This document shows, piece by piece, positions 26,097 through 35,586 of a stretch of DNA of 64,000 nt. Numbering within the stretch: the stretch's first letter is position 1; each line of letters starts with the position of its first letter. Under the pieces are notes generated by a model. The model was given only the letters and a program-made list of their open reading frames with translations. It was not told where the DNA came from and did no database searches. The DNA lies in NCBI RefSeq assembly GCF_016735495.2, contig NZ_JAERQY020000005.1, positions 124,001 through 188,000 on the forward strand, in the 5' to 3' direction. Made by a program: the position numbers and the translations under genes. Origin of the DNA: Lysobacter sp. MMG2. Its GTDB lineage: Bacteria; Pseudomonadota; Gammaproteobacteria; Xanthomonadales; Xanthomonadaceae.

Positions 26097-26834
26097 TCAG
26101 GCGGCGTCGTCCACCAGGGGTTGGAGTTCGGGATCGAGCGCCACGCGCTCGTCGAACACGAAGCAGCGACCATCGTAATGGCGGCCGCCGACCTGCTCAA
26201 AGTAACCCAGAATGCCGCCGTCGAGCTGCAACACGTTATGCATTCCGTCGGACTGCATCCACAGTGCGGCCTTCTCGCAGCGGATGCCGCCGGTGCAAAA
26301 GCTCACCACCGTCGTGTCGCGCAGCGTCGGGCGATGCGCCTGCAGTGCCTGCGGCAGATCGGTGAAGTTGTCGATCGGCAGCGTCAACGCACCATTGAAG
26401 GTGCCGTAGGCGAACTCCTCGCGATTGCGCGTATCGAGCATCACCACCGGCTTGCCTGCATCGTCGTGCCCTTGATCGAGCCAGCGCGCCAGCACCTGCG
26501 GTTCCACCGTCGGCGCGCGACCTTGCAGCGGCGAGGCGTTCTCGCGACGGAAGCTGATGATCTCCGGCTTCACCTTCACCTTGAGCCGCGCGAACGGTTG
26601 CGACTGGCTGTGGCTGAACTTGACGATGATCTGCGCGAAGCGCGGATCCTCACGCAATGCATCGAGGAAACCGTGGAGCGCGGCGTCCTCGCCCGCCAGG
26701 AACAGGTTGATGCCCTCGCCCGCCACCAGCATTGTGCCGCGCAGCTCGGCGGCCTCGGCGCGTTCGCGCAGGGTGGCGGCCAGGGCCTCGGGGCGGTCGA
26801 TGGAGACGAAGTGGTAGGCGGCGAGATTCAGCAT
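26097..26834 (-). CDS. trhO: tRNA uridine(34) hydroxylase TrhO (rhodanese family)
   Basis: A 245-residue member of the YceA/TrhO family, which hydroxylates U34 of certain tRNAs with oxygen on the way to the 5-methoxyuridine/cmo5U modification. It has the N-terminal acylphosphatase-like domain (A-Y-H-F-V-S-I-D, then V-A-G-E-G-I-N-L-F-L) and a rhodanese domain with M-L-D-T-R-N-R-E-E-F and the active-site loop F-C-T-G-G-I-R-C-E-K-A. It ends soon after the rhodanese domain and lacks the C-terminal extension of the roughly 350-residue E. coli protein. The ATG at 26834 fits the family start M-L-N-L-A-A-Y. Confidence 0.88.
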   Translation of the reverse strand: MLNLAAYHFVSIDRPEALAATLRERAEAAELRGTMLVAGEGINLFLAGEDAALHGFLDALREDPRFAQIIVKFSHSQSQPFARLKVKVKPEIISFRRENASPLQGRAPTVEPQVLARWLDQGHDDAGKPVVMLDTRNREEFAYGTFNGALTLPIDNFTDLPQALQAHRPTLRDTTVVSFCTGGIRCEKAALWMQSDGMHNVLQLDGGILGYFEQVGGRHYDGRCFVFDERVALDPELQPLVDDAA

Positions 26835-26887
26835 GCGCCTATTGTACGGCGACGTCGTTACTTGAAGTTCAGGGCGTAACTCATTGA

Positions 26888-27541
26888 TCAAACATGGCCA
26901 GAAGGCGACGTTTGCCGCAACCACCGGGCCGCCAGCGCCAGCCAGACCAGGATCGCGGCGATCACCGCCTTCTGACTCAGCCCGCGCGGCAGGTCGCGCC
27001 AGAGCGCGTGCAGCCACAGCGAGATGAAGCAGAACACCGCCAGCGCGAAGGCCAGCGCGAAGTGGCGGCGCCAGCGCGGGTCGCGACGCAGCGACCAGCT
27101 CTGCACGAGCATGCCCACCGTCGTGCCGAGAAAGGCCAGCGGCGCGGAGATCGCGTGCACGTAGGCGTGCGTCGTCATCGCGCCCGGGCCGCCGCGGTCG
27201 GTCTCGGCCCAGGCGGTGATGGCCAGCGCGATCGCGCCGACCAGGAACAGCACCAGCGCCGCAGGACTGCGGCCGGTGCGGGTCGCCGCGCCGTAGTAGC
27301 CCGCGCCGATCAGGCCCAGGCTCATCGCAAGCCCGAGGTAGGCCAGCTGCAACCACAAGCCGACCGGCCCGAGCAGGTAGAAACTCAGCGTCGCACGGAC
27401 CCAGTCCAGGTCCGTGCGCAGGAACTGCATCGCGGCGGCGACCACCGCGAACACGGTCACCCCACCCAGCGCCCAGGTCCCGATCGTTCGCGTCCGTGCC
27501 GCCGTCAGGCGCGCTTCGACTACGACCGGGACGTCGGACAT
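26888..27541 (-). CDS. DUF998 family membrane protein
   Basis: A 217-residue protein with about six hydrophobic segments, typical of DUF998. Conserved-looking features are Y-L-L-G-P-V-G-L-W-L-Q in the second segment region, a charged loop with A-E-T-D-R-G-G-P-G, and H-A-I-S-A-P-L-A-F. The first base of its ATG is also the last base of the preceding gene's stop codon, so the DUF1993 and DUF998 genes are coupled. Function unknown. Confidence 0.85.
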   Translation of the reverse strand: MSDVPVVVEARLTAARTRTIGTWALGGVTVFAVVAAAMQFLRTDLDWVRATLSFYLLGPVGLWLQLAYLGLAMSLGLIGAGYYGAATRTGRSPAALVLFLVGAIALAITAWAETDRGGPGAMTTHAYVHAISAPLAFLGTTVGMLVQSWSLRRDPRWRRHFALAFALAVFCFISLWLHALWRDLPRGLSQKAVIAAILVWLALAARWLRQTSPSGHV

Positions 27542-28050
27542 CAGCGTGCTCCCATGTAATCCAGTTTGCCGACCGGCACGCCGTTGTGGCGCAGCAGCGC
27601 GTAGGCGGTCGTCACGTGGAAGAAGAACTGCGGCAGGCCGTACTGGAGCAGGTAGCCGCGACCGTCGAAACGGCGCTCCTTCGGGGTACCGGGGCGCAGG
27701 ACGATCTCGCGCTCCCCGGCGCCGTCGAACAGCAGCGCGTCCAGGCCTTCGACGAAGGCCAGCGTGCGCGCGATGCGCTCGCGCAACTCGGCGAAACTGC
27801 GCTCTTCGTCGGGCATCGCGGGCACTTCGACATCGGCCAGGCGCGCCGAGATGCTCTTGGCGAAATCGCAGGCGATCTGCACCTGGCGCAGCAGCGGGAA
27901 CATGTCCGGGAACAACCGCGTCTGCAGGAGGACGTCCGGGTCGTAGCCCGCCGTCTTCGCGTGCTCTTCACCCTTGGCGAGCACGCCGTCGAGTGCGCGG
28001 AGCATGTGGCGGAACACGGGCACACTGGCCTCGTGCAGGGAAAGTGACAT
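27541..28050 (-). CDS. DUF1993 family protein
   Basis: A 169-residue soluble protein starting M-S-L-S-L-H-E-A-S-V-P-V-F with the DUF1993 pattern: L-L-Q-T-R-L-F-P-D-M-F-P-L, Q-V-Q-I-A-C-D-F-A-K, and near the C-terminus Q-F-F-F-H-V-T-T-A-Y-A-L-L-R-H-N-G-V-P-V-G-K. The fold is related to the four-helix DinB-like bundle. Function unknown; coupled to the DUF998 gene downstream by a one-base overlap. Confidence 0.92.
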   Translation of the reverse strand: MSLSLHEASVPVFRHMLRALDGVLAKGEEHAKTAGYDPDVLLQTRLFPDMFPLLRQVQIACDFAKSISARLADVEVPAMPDEERSFAELRERIARTLAFVEGLDALLFDGAGEREIVLRPGTPKERRFDGRGYLLQYGLPQFFFHVTTAYALLRHNGVPVGKLDYMGAR

Positions 28051-28118
28051 GCAGCAACTCCATCAGGAACGACGATGCCGGCGATGTTACGGCCGCCGCG
28101 CCGCTCCGTCACTTCCCT

Positions 28119-29312
28119 TCACGTCGCGGCTAGCGCGGCGCGGTCCTGCGCCAACGAGGCGTACAACGTTTCCACCTGGCGCGTGAGCGCTTGCGAACTC
28201 CAACGTCGTGCGTCGTGCGGACCGGCCGCCGACAGCGACGCGCGCAGCTCGGCCGAACGCAGCAGCCTGGCGGTCTGTTCGGCGAAGGCGTCCACGTCCT
28301 CGGGGGCGATCAGCGCGCTGTGCGTATCACGCAGCACCATCGCCGTGCCCATCACCGCGGTGGAGACGATGGGCACGCCCAGCGCCATGGCTTCGATCAG
28401 CACCAGCCCCTGCGTTTCCGTGGGCGAAGCGAACACGAACGCGTCGCCGGCCCGATAGGCGTCCAGCAGCGTCGAGCGGCGGTCCAGGTTGCCGAAAAAG
28501 CGCACGTTCGTCCCAATGCCCAACTCGTCCACGAGCCGGCGCAGGCGCGGTTCGTCCGGGCCTTCGCCGGCGATGAGGAACAGCAGGTCGGGGAACTGCG
28601 CGACCAGCCGCTGCACCACGCGCAGCAGGAAGGCGATGTTCTTCTCCAGCGAGAGCCGGCTGACCGTCACCAGTGCCGGCCGCCCGGGGGCGATGCCGTG
28701 CTGCGCCCGGAAGCGCGCGCCGTCGCCGCCCTGGAACTCGGCCAGGTCGATGCCCGTCGGCAACACCGTGTGCGGCGTGGCGATGCCGTAGCGCTGCAGC
28801 ACGTCGACCATCTGCGCGCTGGGGACGATGAGGTGATCCACGCCGTGGCACAGACGGCGCGAAGCCACGCGTGCGACGTGCCGGCCGATGGCGGTCGGCA
28901 GCCACGGCAGGTAGTGGCCGACGTACTCCTCGAAGTAGGTGTGATACGTCTCCACCGTCGGCACGCCCAGTTCGCGCGCCAACTGCACGCCCATCGCATG
29001 CGCGCGGAAGGGGGTGTGGATGTGGACGACGTCCCATTCGCGCTCGGCCAGTGCATCGCGCACGCGGTGGGCGTCACGGGCACGCATCAGGCGGTCCTCG
29101 GGGTCGAAGAAGATCACCCGCGACGGGACGCGGATCACCTCGAATTCGCCCTGTCCGTCGTGCTGCTCCTGGCCGCTGCCTTCGCCGTAGTCCGGCGCGA
29201 CGATGGTCACCGCATGGCCCCTCTGCGCCAGCGAGCGGGCGAAGGTGCGGATCGAGGTGGAGACCCCGTTGACCCGCGGGAAGTACACGTCGGAAAGCAT
29301 CAGCAGGTTCAT
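28119..29312 (-). CDS. Family 4 glycosyltransferase (GT-B fold)
   Basis: A 397-residue GT4 glycosyltransferase. The N-terminal acceptor domain starts M-L-S-D-V-Y-F-P-R-V-N-G-V-S-T-S and carries H-I-H-T-P-F-R-A-H; the C-terminal donor-binding domain has R-L-S-L-E-K-N, I-A-G-E-G-P-D-E-P and the E-x7-E motif (S-P-T-E-T-Q-G-L-V-L-I-E-A). The N-terminal G-V-S-T-S loop and overall layout resemble alpha-mannosyl/glucosyl transferases that act on lipids such as PimB or MgtA homologues. Probably acts at the cytoplasmic membrane in glycolipid or polysaccharide synthesis. It stands alone. Confidence 0.92.
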   Translation of the reverse strand: MNLLMLSDVYFPRVNGVSTSIRTFARSLAQRGHAVTIVAPDYGEGSGQEQHDGQGEFEVIRVPSRVIFFDPEDRLMRARDAHRVRDALAEREWDVVHIHTPFRAHAMGVQLARELGVPTVETYHTYFEEYVGHYLPWLPTAIGRHVARVASRRLCHGVDHLIVPSAQMVDVLQRYGIATPHTVLPTGIDLAEFQGGDGARFRAQHGIAPGRPALVTVSRLSLEKNIAFLLRVVQRLVAQFPDLLFLIAGEGPDEPRLRRLVDELGIGTNVRFFGNLDRRSTLLDAYRAGDAFVFASPTETQGLVLIEAMALGVPIVSTAVMGTAMVLRDTHSALIAPEDVDAFAEQTARLLRSAELRASLSAAGPHDARRWSSQALTRQVETLYASLAQDRAALAAT

Positions 29313-29417
29313 CGCGTGCGTCCGTCCGGCGCATGCGTCCGGGTTCCGGGAATTGCAGCGGAGTTTTGTTACAGGCGTGTCACATCGTCGCCATCAAGCG
29401 CCCGTTACCTCGCAATA

Positions 29418-29537
29418 GCCCCTCTCCCGCCTGCGGGGAAGGATTGGGGTGAGGGCGTGGGCCGAGGAAGCGCCTGATGTCCTGGCAGCCTGCCCTCATC
29501 CGCCTGCCGGCACCTTCTCCCGCGCGCGGGAGAAGGG
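29418..29537. repeat. Paired intergenic hairpin elements A and B
   Basis: The 267-base gap between the glycosyltransferase and soxR contains element A at 29418-29455 and element B at 29493-29537 in the same order and orientation as at 1696-1813. Element B here forms a perfect CTTCTCCCGC/GCGGGAGAAG stem. The rest of the gap shows nothing. Confidence 0.7.
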
Positions 29538-29579
29538 CTGCTCCAGTGAAGCTTCCACGGATGAGCTTCCACGAGTTCC

Positions 29580-30020
29580 CTACTCCTCCACCCACCGCTG
29601 CGCCCCGCTGCCCTGCTCGGCCAGCACGTCGCCCGGGTTGGCCAACCGGCAGCGGTCCAGCGACAGACAGCCGCAACCGATGCAGTCATCGAGCGTGTCG
29701 CGCATCTGGATCAGCTGCTGGATGCGCACGTCCAGTTCCTCGCGCCAGGCGCTGGACAGGCGCGACCAGTCGCGGCGCGTGGGCGTTCGCGCTTCGGGCA
29801 GGCTGGCCAGCGCATCGCGGATCGTCGCCAGCGGCATGCCCACGCGCTGGGCGGCGCGGATGATCGCGATCCGCCGCAGCATGTCGCGCCCGTAACGACG
29901 CTGGTTGCCGGCCGTGCGCTGGCTGTGGATCAGCCCCTTGGCCTCGTAGAAGTGCAGCGTGGAGACGGCAATGCCGCTGCGCTGGGCCACCTCGCCGACG
30001 GTGAGTTCCTCGTGCGCCAT
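29580..30020 (-). CDS. soxR: Redox-sensitive regulator SoxR
   Basis: A 146-residue MerR-family regulator. The N-terminal winged helix ([21 protein letters not shown]) is followed by the dimerisation helix and the 2Fe-2S ligands [12 protein letters not shown] (Cys113, 116, 118, 124), the SoxR spacing CX2CXCX5C. Oxidation of the cluster by redox-cycling drugs turns SoxR into an activator. No soxS gene is nearby; in such bacteria SoxR acts directly on efflux and reductase genes, and the divergent genes at 30083-32520 fit that role. Confidence 0.96.
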   Translation of the reverse strand: MAHEELTVGEVAQRSGIAVSTLHFYEAKGLIHSQRTAGNQRRYGRDMLRRIAIIRAAQRVGMPLATIRDALASLPEARTPTRRDWSRLSSAWREELDVRIQQLIQMRDTLDDCIGCGCLSLDRCRLANPGDVLAEQGSGAQRWVEE

Positions 30021-30023
30021 GGC

Positions 30024-30054
30024 TTGACCTCAACTTAAGTTGAGGTTCTATCCT
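30024..30054 (+). promoter_or_regulatory. SoxR-type operator within a 19-bp-spacer promoter
   Basis: A perfect 20-bp palindrome, ACCTCAACTTAAGTTGAGGT, occupies 30027-30046 between soxR and the quinone oxidoreductase gene. It matches the known SoxR site design (CCTCAAG...CTTGAGG). It lies between a -35 box TTGACC (30024-30029) and a -10 box TATCCT (30049-30054), a 19-base spacer, which is the stretched spacing typical of MerR-family activated promoters. It also lies seven bases from the soxR start codon, so autoregulation is likely. Confidence 0.88.
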
Positions 30055-30082
30055 CGCCTGCGTCTTCGATTCGAGTCAAACC

Positions 30083-31069
30083 ATGGACACACGCAATGCA
30101 CGCGACGGCTACGTCGCAGGCACGGCACGGAAGCCGACGATGCAGGCGGTCGTGTTCGATGAATACGGCGGCGCGGACGTGCTGCGACTGGCGCAGCTTC
30201 CCCTGCCCTCGCCCGCCCGCGGCGAGGTTCGCGTGCGCGTGCGCGCGGCGGGCGTGCAGCCGGCCGACTGCGCCACGCGCACCGGCTGGTTCGCCCGGCG
30301 CGGCATCGGCCATTCGCCCTTTCCGCGCCAACTCGGCAATGAGTTCGCCGGGGTCGTGGAGGCTGTCGGCAAGGGCGTGGCCGAACTCGCGGCAGGCGAT
30401 GAAGTGTTGGGATGGACCCGCGCGAACGCGTACGCCGAGACCGTCGTCGTGCCCGCGGAGCAGCTCGTGCGCAAGCCGTTGATGATGTCGTGGGCGGTGG
30501 CCGGCGCGTTGTCGGCGTCCGGCCAGACGGCGCACGCCGCGGTGCAGGCGCTGGACATCGCGCCAGGCGACACGGTGCTGGTGCACGGCGCGGCCGGCGG
30601 CGTGGGCACGATCGCCGTGCAGCTGGCGCGTTTGCGCGGCGCGCGCGTAATCGGCACGGCGAGTCGCGATAACCACGACTACCTGCGCTCGCTCGGCGCC
30701 GAACCGGTGCTGTACGGCACCGGGCTCGCCGAACGCGTCCGCCAACTCGCGCCGCACGGCGTGCAGGCGGCGCTGGACGCCAGCGGGCGTGGCGCGCTGG
30801 ACGCGTCCATCGCGCTGGGCATCGCGCCATCGCGCATCGGCACGCTGGTGGATGTCGAGGACGTCGAACGCCTCGGTGTGAACGCCCAGCGCAGCCGCGA
30901 ACGGCTGCAGGCGCTGGTCGCCCTGCACGAGGCCGGCCGCCTGCGCGTGCACGTGCGCGACATCTATCCGCTGGCGAACGCCGCCGCGGCACACCGCGAT
31001 GTGGAGAACGGGCACGGACGTGGCAAGGTGGTGCTCATGATCTATACCCCCTTCGGGCACGCGTCGTGA
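30083..31069 (+). CDS. NADP-dependent quinone-oxidoreductase-like enzyme
   Basis: A 328-residue medium-chain dehydrogenase/reductase of the zinc-free quinone oxidoreductase branch. It shows M-Q-A-V-V-F-D-E-Y-G-G-A-D-V, a GroES-like half with G-N-E-F-A-G-V-V, and a Rossmann half with V-L-V-H-G-A-A-G-G-V-G-T-I-A-V-Q-L-A. No zinc-binding cysteines are seen. An ATG at 30140, preceded by GGAAG, would give a more family-like N-terminus and is an alternative. It is the first gene under the SoxR-type promoter, which fits a role in quinone or redox-cycler detoxification. Confidence 0.9.
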   Translation: MDTRNARDGYVAGTARKPTMQAVVFDEYGGADVLRLAQLPLPSPARGEVRVRVRAAGVQPADCATRTGWFARRGIGHSPFPRQLGNEFAGVVEAVGKGVAELAAGDEVLGWTRANAYAETVVVPAEQLVRKPLMMSWAVAGALSASGQTAHAAVQALDIAPGDTVLVHGAAGGVGTIAVQLARLRGARVIGTASRDNHDYLRSLGAEPVLYGTGLAERVRQLAPHGVQAALDASGRGALDASIALGIAPSRIGTLVDVEDVERLGVNAQRSRERLQALVALHEAGRLRVHVRDIYPLANAAAAHRDVENGHGRGKVVLMIYTPFGHAS

Positions 31070-32520
31070 TGGACGGAAGGCAGGAGCCCGAGGCGCTGTC
31101 GGGCACGCCCGCGCGCGATGGCCGCACGGATGCGACGTGGCCCGCGACCGACGCGCCGCAGGACACGGCGGATGCGCAGCACCTGTTCGCCCGCCGCTAC
31201 CGGGGCACGACGATCGGCGCCGTGGTGCTGATCGCGCTGTATGCGTTCGAGGCGCTCGCCGTGGCGACGGCGATGCCCACGGTGGCCCAGGCGCTCGACG
31301 GCCTGCCGCTGTACGCGCTGGCCTTCGGCGGCGCGCTGGCGGCGTCGGTGGTCGGTATGGTCGCGTCGGGACGCTGGGCCGACCTGCGCGGCCCGTCGCC
31401 ACCGCTGCGGCACGGCATCGTCTGGTTCGCGCTGGGGCTGCTGATCGCGGGGCTGGCGCCGTCGATGTGGGTGCTGTTGCTGGGGCGCATCGTGCAGGGT
31501 TTCGGCGGCGGCCTGATGTCGGTGGCGCTCTACGTCGCGGTCGGGCGCGTGTATCCGCCGGCCATGCACCCGCGCATCTTCGCGGCCTTCGCCGCGGCGT
31601 GGGTGGTGCCGGCGGTGGTCGGGCCGACCATCAGCGGCGCGCTGGTCGAACACCTCGGCTGGCGCTGGGTGTTCCTGTCGGTGCCGTTGCTGGCGATCGC
31701 CGCGGCGGCCTTCGTGCTGCCCGCGGTGCGCGGCCTGGGCCCCGCACCCGGCGAAGTGCACGATGACGACGGCGCCCAGGCGCACCGCCTGGCCTGGGCC
31801 ATCGGCGCGGCGGCGAGTGCGCTCGCGCTGCATTACGCCGGACAGCTGCATCACGCCGGCGGCGTGCTGATGCTGGCGGTCGCGACCGTTTCCCTGCTCG
31901 TCTGCGCCTGGCACCTGCTGCCGCGCGGCACGCTGCGCGCCGCACGCGGATTGCCGACGGTGATCGCCATGCGCGGCATCGCCTCCAGCGCGTTCTTCGG
32001 CACCGAGGTGTTCATCCCGCTGCTGCTCTCGCGCGAACGTGGTCTCTCGCCCACGATGGCCGGCGCCGCGCTCACGCTCGGTGCGCTGGGCTGGTCGCTG
32101 GGGTCGTGGTACCGCAGCCGGCCGTCGCAACCGTTCACGCCGCCGCAACTGCTGCGCATGGGCATGTCGATGATCGTCGTCGGCGTGGCGGGCGTGGCCG
32201 CGTCGGTGTCGCCCACCGTGCCGGTGGCGGTGGGCATCGTCGGTTGGATCGCCGCGGGCCTGGGCATGGGCGCGCTGTTCCCGACGCTGTCGGTGCTCAC
32301 GCTCGCGCTCTCGCCGGCAAACCGCCAGGGCGTGAACGCATCGGCGTTGCAGCTGTGCGATGCGCTGTTCACCGCGACGGTGCTGGCCATCGGCGGTTCG
32401 ATCTTCGCGGCGCTGCTGACGCGCGCGCCGTCGCTGGCGTACCTGGTGGGGTTCGCGATCTCCGCCGCGCTGGCGCTGCTCGGCGCGGTGCTGGCCTCGC
32501 GCGTGCGTCCGCCGGGCTAG
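31069..32520 (+). CDS. MFS drug-efflux transporter
   Basis: A 483-residue transporter with 12-14 hydrophobic segments and a charged N-terminal tail of about 40 residues. Motif A-like G-R-W-A-D-L-R-G, L-G-R-I-V-Q-G-F-G-G-G in segment 4 and the antiporter motif V-V-P-A-V-V-G-P-T-I-S-G-A-L in segment 5 mark a proton-coupled drug exporter (DHA type). Its ATG shares a base with the stop of the oxidoreductase gene, so both should be induced together by SoxR. Its stop codon overlaps the stop of the convergent AraC gene by three bases within CTAG. Confidence 0.9.
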   Translation: MDGRQEPEALSGTPARDGRTDATWPATDAPQDTADAQHLFARRYRGTTIGAVVLIALYAFEALAVATAMPTVAQALDGLPLYALAFGGALAASVVGMVASGRWADLRGPSPPLRHGIVWFALGLLIAGLAPSMWVLLLGRIVQGFGGGLMSVALYVAVGRVYPPAMHPRIFAAFAAAWVVPAVVGPTISGALVEHLGWRWVFLSVPLLAIAAAAFVLPAVRGLGPAPGEVHDDDGAQAHRLAWAIGAAASALALHYAGQLHHAGGVLMLAVATVSLLVCAWHLLPRGTLRAARGLPTVIAMRGIASSAFFGTEVFIPLLLSRERGLSPTMAGAALTLGALGWSLGSWYRSRPSQPFTPPQLLRMGMSMIVVGVAGVAASVSPTVPVAVGIVGWIAAGLGMGALFPTLSVLTLALSPANRQGVNASALQLCDALFTATVLAIGGSIFAALLTRAPSLAYLVGFAISAALALLGAVLASRVRPPG

Positions 32521-33449
32521 CCGGACACGCCGCGCATCGCCATCACTTCGCGCCGCGGCGGTGCGCCGAACAGGCGCCGGTATTCGCGACTGAACTGCGA
32601 CGGGCTTTCGTAACCCACGCGATGGCTCGCAGCGGCGGCTTCGATGCCGTCCACCATCATCAGGCGCCGCGCTTCCTGCAGGCGCAGCTGCTTCTGGAAC
32701 TGCAGGGGCGTCATCGCCGTGGCGGCCTTGAAGCGCTCGTGCAGCGATGAAGCGCTCATGCACGCGACCGCGGCGAGTTGCTCGATGCGCAGCGGTTCCT
32801 GGTAGCGGGTCTTGATCAGATCGATCGCGCGCGCCACGCGCTGCGCCGGGCCGTCCGCGTCACACAGCTCGCGCAGGCGCAGGCCGAGCTCGCCGGTGAG
32901 CACGCGGTAGTGGATCTCGCGCAGCGCCAGCGGCGCCAGCACGGCGGCCTCGTCCGGCGTGTCCAGCAGACGCACCAGGCGCAGCACGGCATCCAGCAAC
33001 GTCGCGCTGGTGCGCGCCAGGTACAACGCGCGTCCGCCGCTCGCCGCGCGGGTGCGTTCGGCCGGCAGTTGCAGCAGCAGTTCGTTGACCAGCGCGGTGT
33101 CGATGTCGATGCGCAGGCACAGGTAAGGCGACTGCGGCGTGGCATCGAGGATCTGGCCGGTGATCGGCAGCGACATCGACACCACCAGGTAATTCAGCGG
33201 GTCGTAGTGGAAGACCTCTTCGCCCAGCAAGGCACGCTTGCGGCCCTGGACGACCACGCACAGGCTCGGGTGATAAACCGACGGCAGCGGCTGCGAGGGC
33301 GCGCTGGCCTGGATCAGCGACAGCGCCGGAACGCAGGACGGATGCAGCCCGTCGCCGGGGATGTTTCGGGCAATCCGGTCGGCCAGCTCGGCCTGTTGGG
33401 CCTCCAGTCCGTGGGGCGCGGCGATCACGTTCGAAGCGTTGTCGTTCAT
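32517..33449 (-). CDS. AraC-family transcriptional regulator
   Basis: A 310-residue regulator with an N-terminal AraC_N-type cupin half (S-L-C-V-V-V-Q-G-R-K, then H-Y-D-P-L-N-Y-L-V-V-S) and a C-terminal double helix-turn-helix (M-S-A-S-S-L-H-E-R-F-K-A-A-T and V-G-Y-E-S-P-S-Q-F-S-R-E-Y-R-R-L-F-G). Regulators of this type usually face and control aldo/keto reductase or SDR genes, and such genes start 171 bases away on the other strand. The ATG at 33449 gives a family-like N-terminus. Confidence 0.92.
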   Translation of the reverse strand: MNDNASNVIAAPHGLEAQQAELADRIARNIPGDGLHPSCVPALSLIQASAPSQPLPSVYHPSLCVVVQGRKRALLGEEVFHYDPLNYLVVSMSLPITGQILDATPQSPYLCLRIDIDTALVNELLLQLPAERTRAASGGRALYLARTSATLLDAVLRLVRLLDTPDEAAVLAPLALREIHYRVLTGELGLRLRELCDADGPAQRVARAIDLIKTRYQEPLRIEQLAAVACMSASSLHERFKAATAMTPLQFQKQLRLQEARRLMMVDGIEAAAASHRVGYESPSQFSREYRRLFGAPPRREVMAMRGVSG

Positions 33450-33620
33450 GGGTTTCCGCCGTGGAGGGCACGCGGCGATTATGCGCCGGGCCATCTTCAC
33501 GCCAAGTGTGCACGGCACAACGCCGGAGGATCGGGCAAGGATCGCAGAGCAATGGGCTAACGCCCGGCGGTGGCGCGGGAGGAGCATGTCCACCTCGCCC
33601 CCACCCTCGCAGGAGTCCCC

Positions 33621-34619
<999 letters not shown>

Positions 34620-34717
34620 TCCACCGCCGGCGCGACCGCGCCGGTTTCACTCCCTCGCCCAACGCGGCCGGTAATTCCGGCCGCGACGGCGCCCTGCACC
34701 CCCGCTACGGAGACACC

Positions 34718-35482
34718 ATGTCCGACTCCCTCGGTTCCAACACCCTCGACATCGCCGGCAAAGTCATCGCCATCACCGGCGCCAGCAGCGGCATCGGCGA
34801 AGCCACCGCGCTGCGTCTTGCCAAGCACGGCGCGCTGCTCGCCCTCGGCGCGCGCCGCACCGATCGCCTCGAAGCCCTCGCGGCACGCATCCGCGAAGCC
34901 GGCGGCGAAGCGCCGCTGGTGCACGCACTGGACGTGACGCGCCGCGAGGAGGTCGAAGCCTTCGTGCAGGCGACACTCGCACGCCACGGCCGCATCGACG
35001 TGCTGGTCAACAACGCCGGCGTGATGCCGCTCTCGCGCATGGCCGACCTCAAGGTCGACGAGTGGGAGCGCATGGTCGACGTCAACGTGAAGGGCGTGCT
35101 GTTCGGCATCGGCGCCGTGCTGCCGTCGATGAACGCTCAGCGCTCGGGCCATATCGTCAACGTCTCTTCCGTTGCGGGTCGGCAGGTGTTCGCCACCGCC
35201 GCCGTCTACTGCGCGACGAAGTTCGCCGTGCATGCGCTGTCGGAAGGCCTGCGCCAGGAATCGCCGTTCCTGCGCGTGACCACCATCGCCCCGGGCGCGG
35301 TGGAATCGGAGCTGACCAGCACCATCTCCGATCCGGCGATGAAGCGCGAGGTCGACGAGGTCTTCCGCAAGGAACAATTGCCGGCCGACGCGATCGCACG
35401 CGCCATCGCCTTCGCGATCGGCCAGCCGGCCGACGTCGACGTCAACGAACTGGTCGTGCGACCGACGGCGCAGCCGTACTGA
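34718..35482 (+). CDS. SDR-family oxidoreductase (classical)
   Basis: A 254-residue short-chain dehydrogenase with T-G-A-S-S-G-I-G, V-N-N-A-G-V-M, the catalytic Ser in V-N-V-S-S-V-A-G and the Tyr/Lys pair in V-Y-C-A-T-K-F-A, so unlike the SDR at 5731 its active site is complete. The C-terminal D-V-D-V-N-E-L-V-V-R-P-T is typical of the YdfG/clavulanic-acid-dehydrogenase-like branch. It probably belongs to the same AraC-controlled unit as the aldo/keto reductase. The substrate is unknown. Confidence 0.93.
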   Translation: MSDSLGSNTLDIAGKVIAITGASSGIGEATALRLAKHGALLALGARRTDRLEALAARIREAGGEAPLVHALDVTRREEVEAFVQATLARHGRIDVLVNNAGVMPLSRMADLKVDEWERMVDVNVKGVLFGIGAVLPSMNAQRSGHIVNVSSVAGRQVFATAAVYCATKFAVHALSEGLRQESPFLRVTTIAPGAVESELTSTISDPAMKREVDEVFRKEQLPADAIARAIAFAIGQPADVDVNELVVRPTAQPY

Positions 35483-35586
35483 GGTGGCGCATCGACGCGG
35501 CCCCACACGGCCGCGTCGATGCGTGTATGTGCGGGAATGGACGAATCGCGGCGGGACCCGCGCGGGCGGCGCGCGGGCGCGTCATC

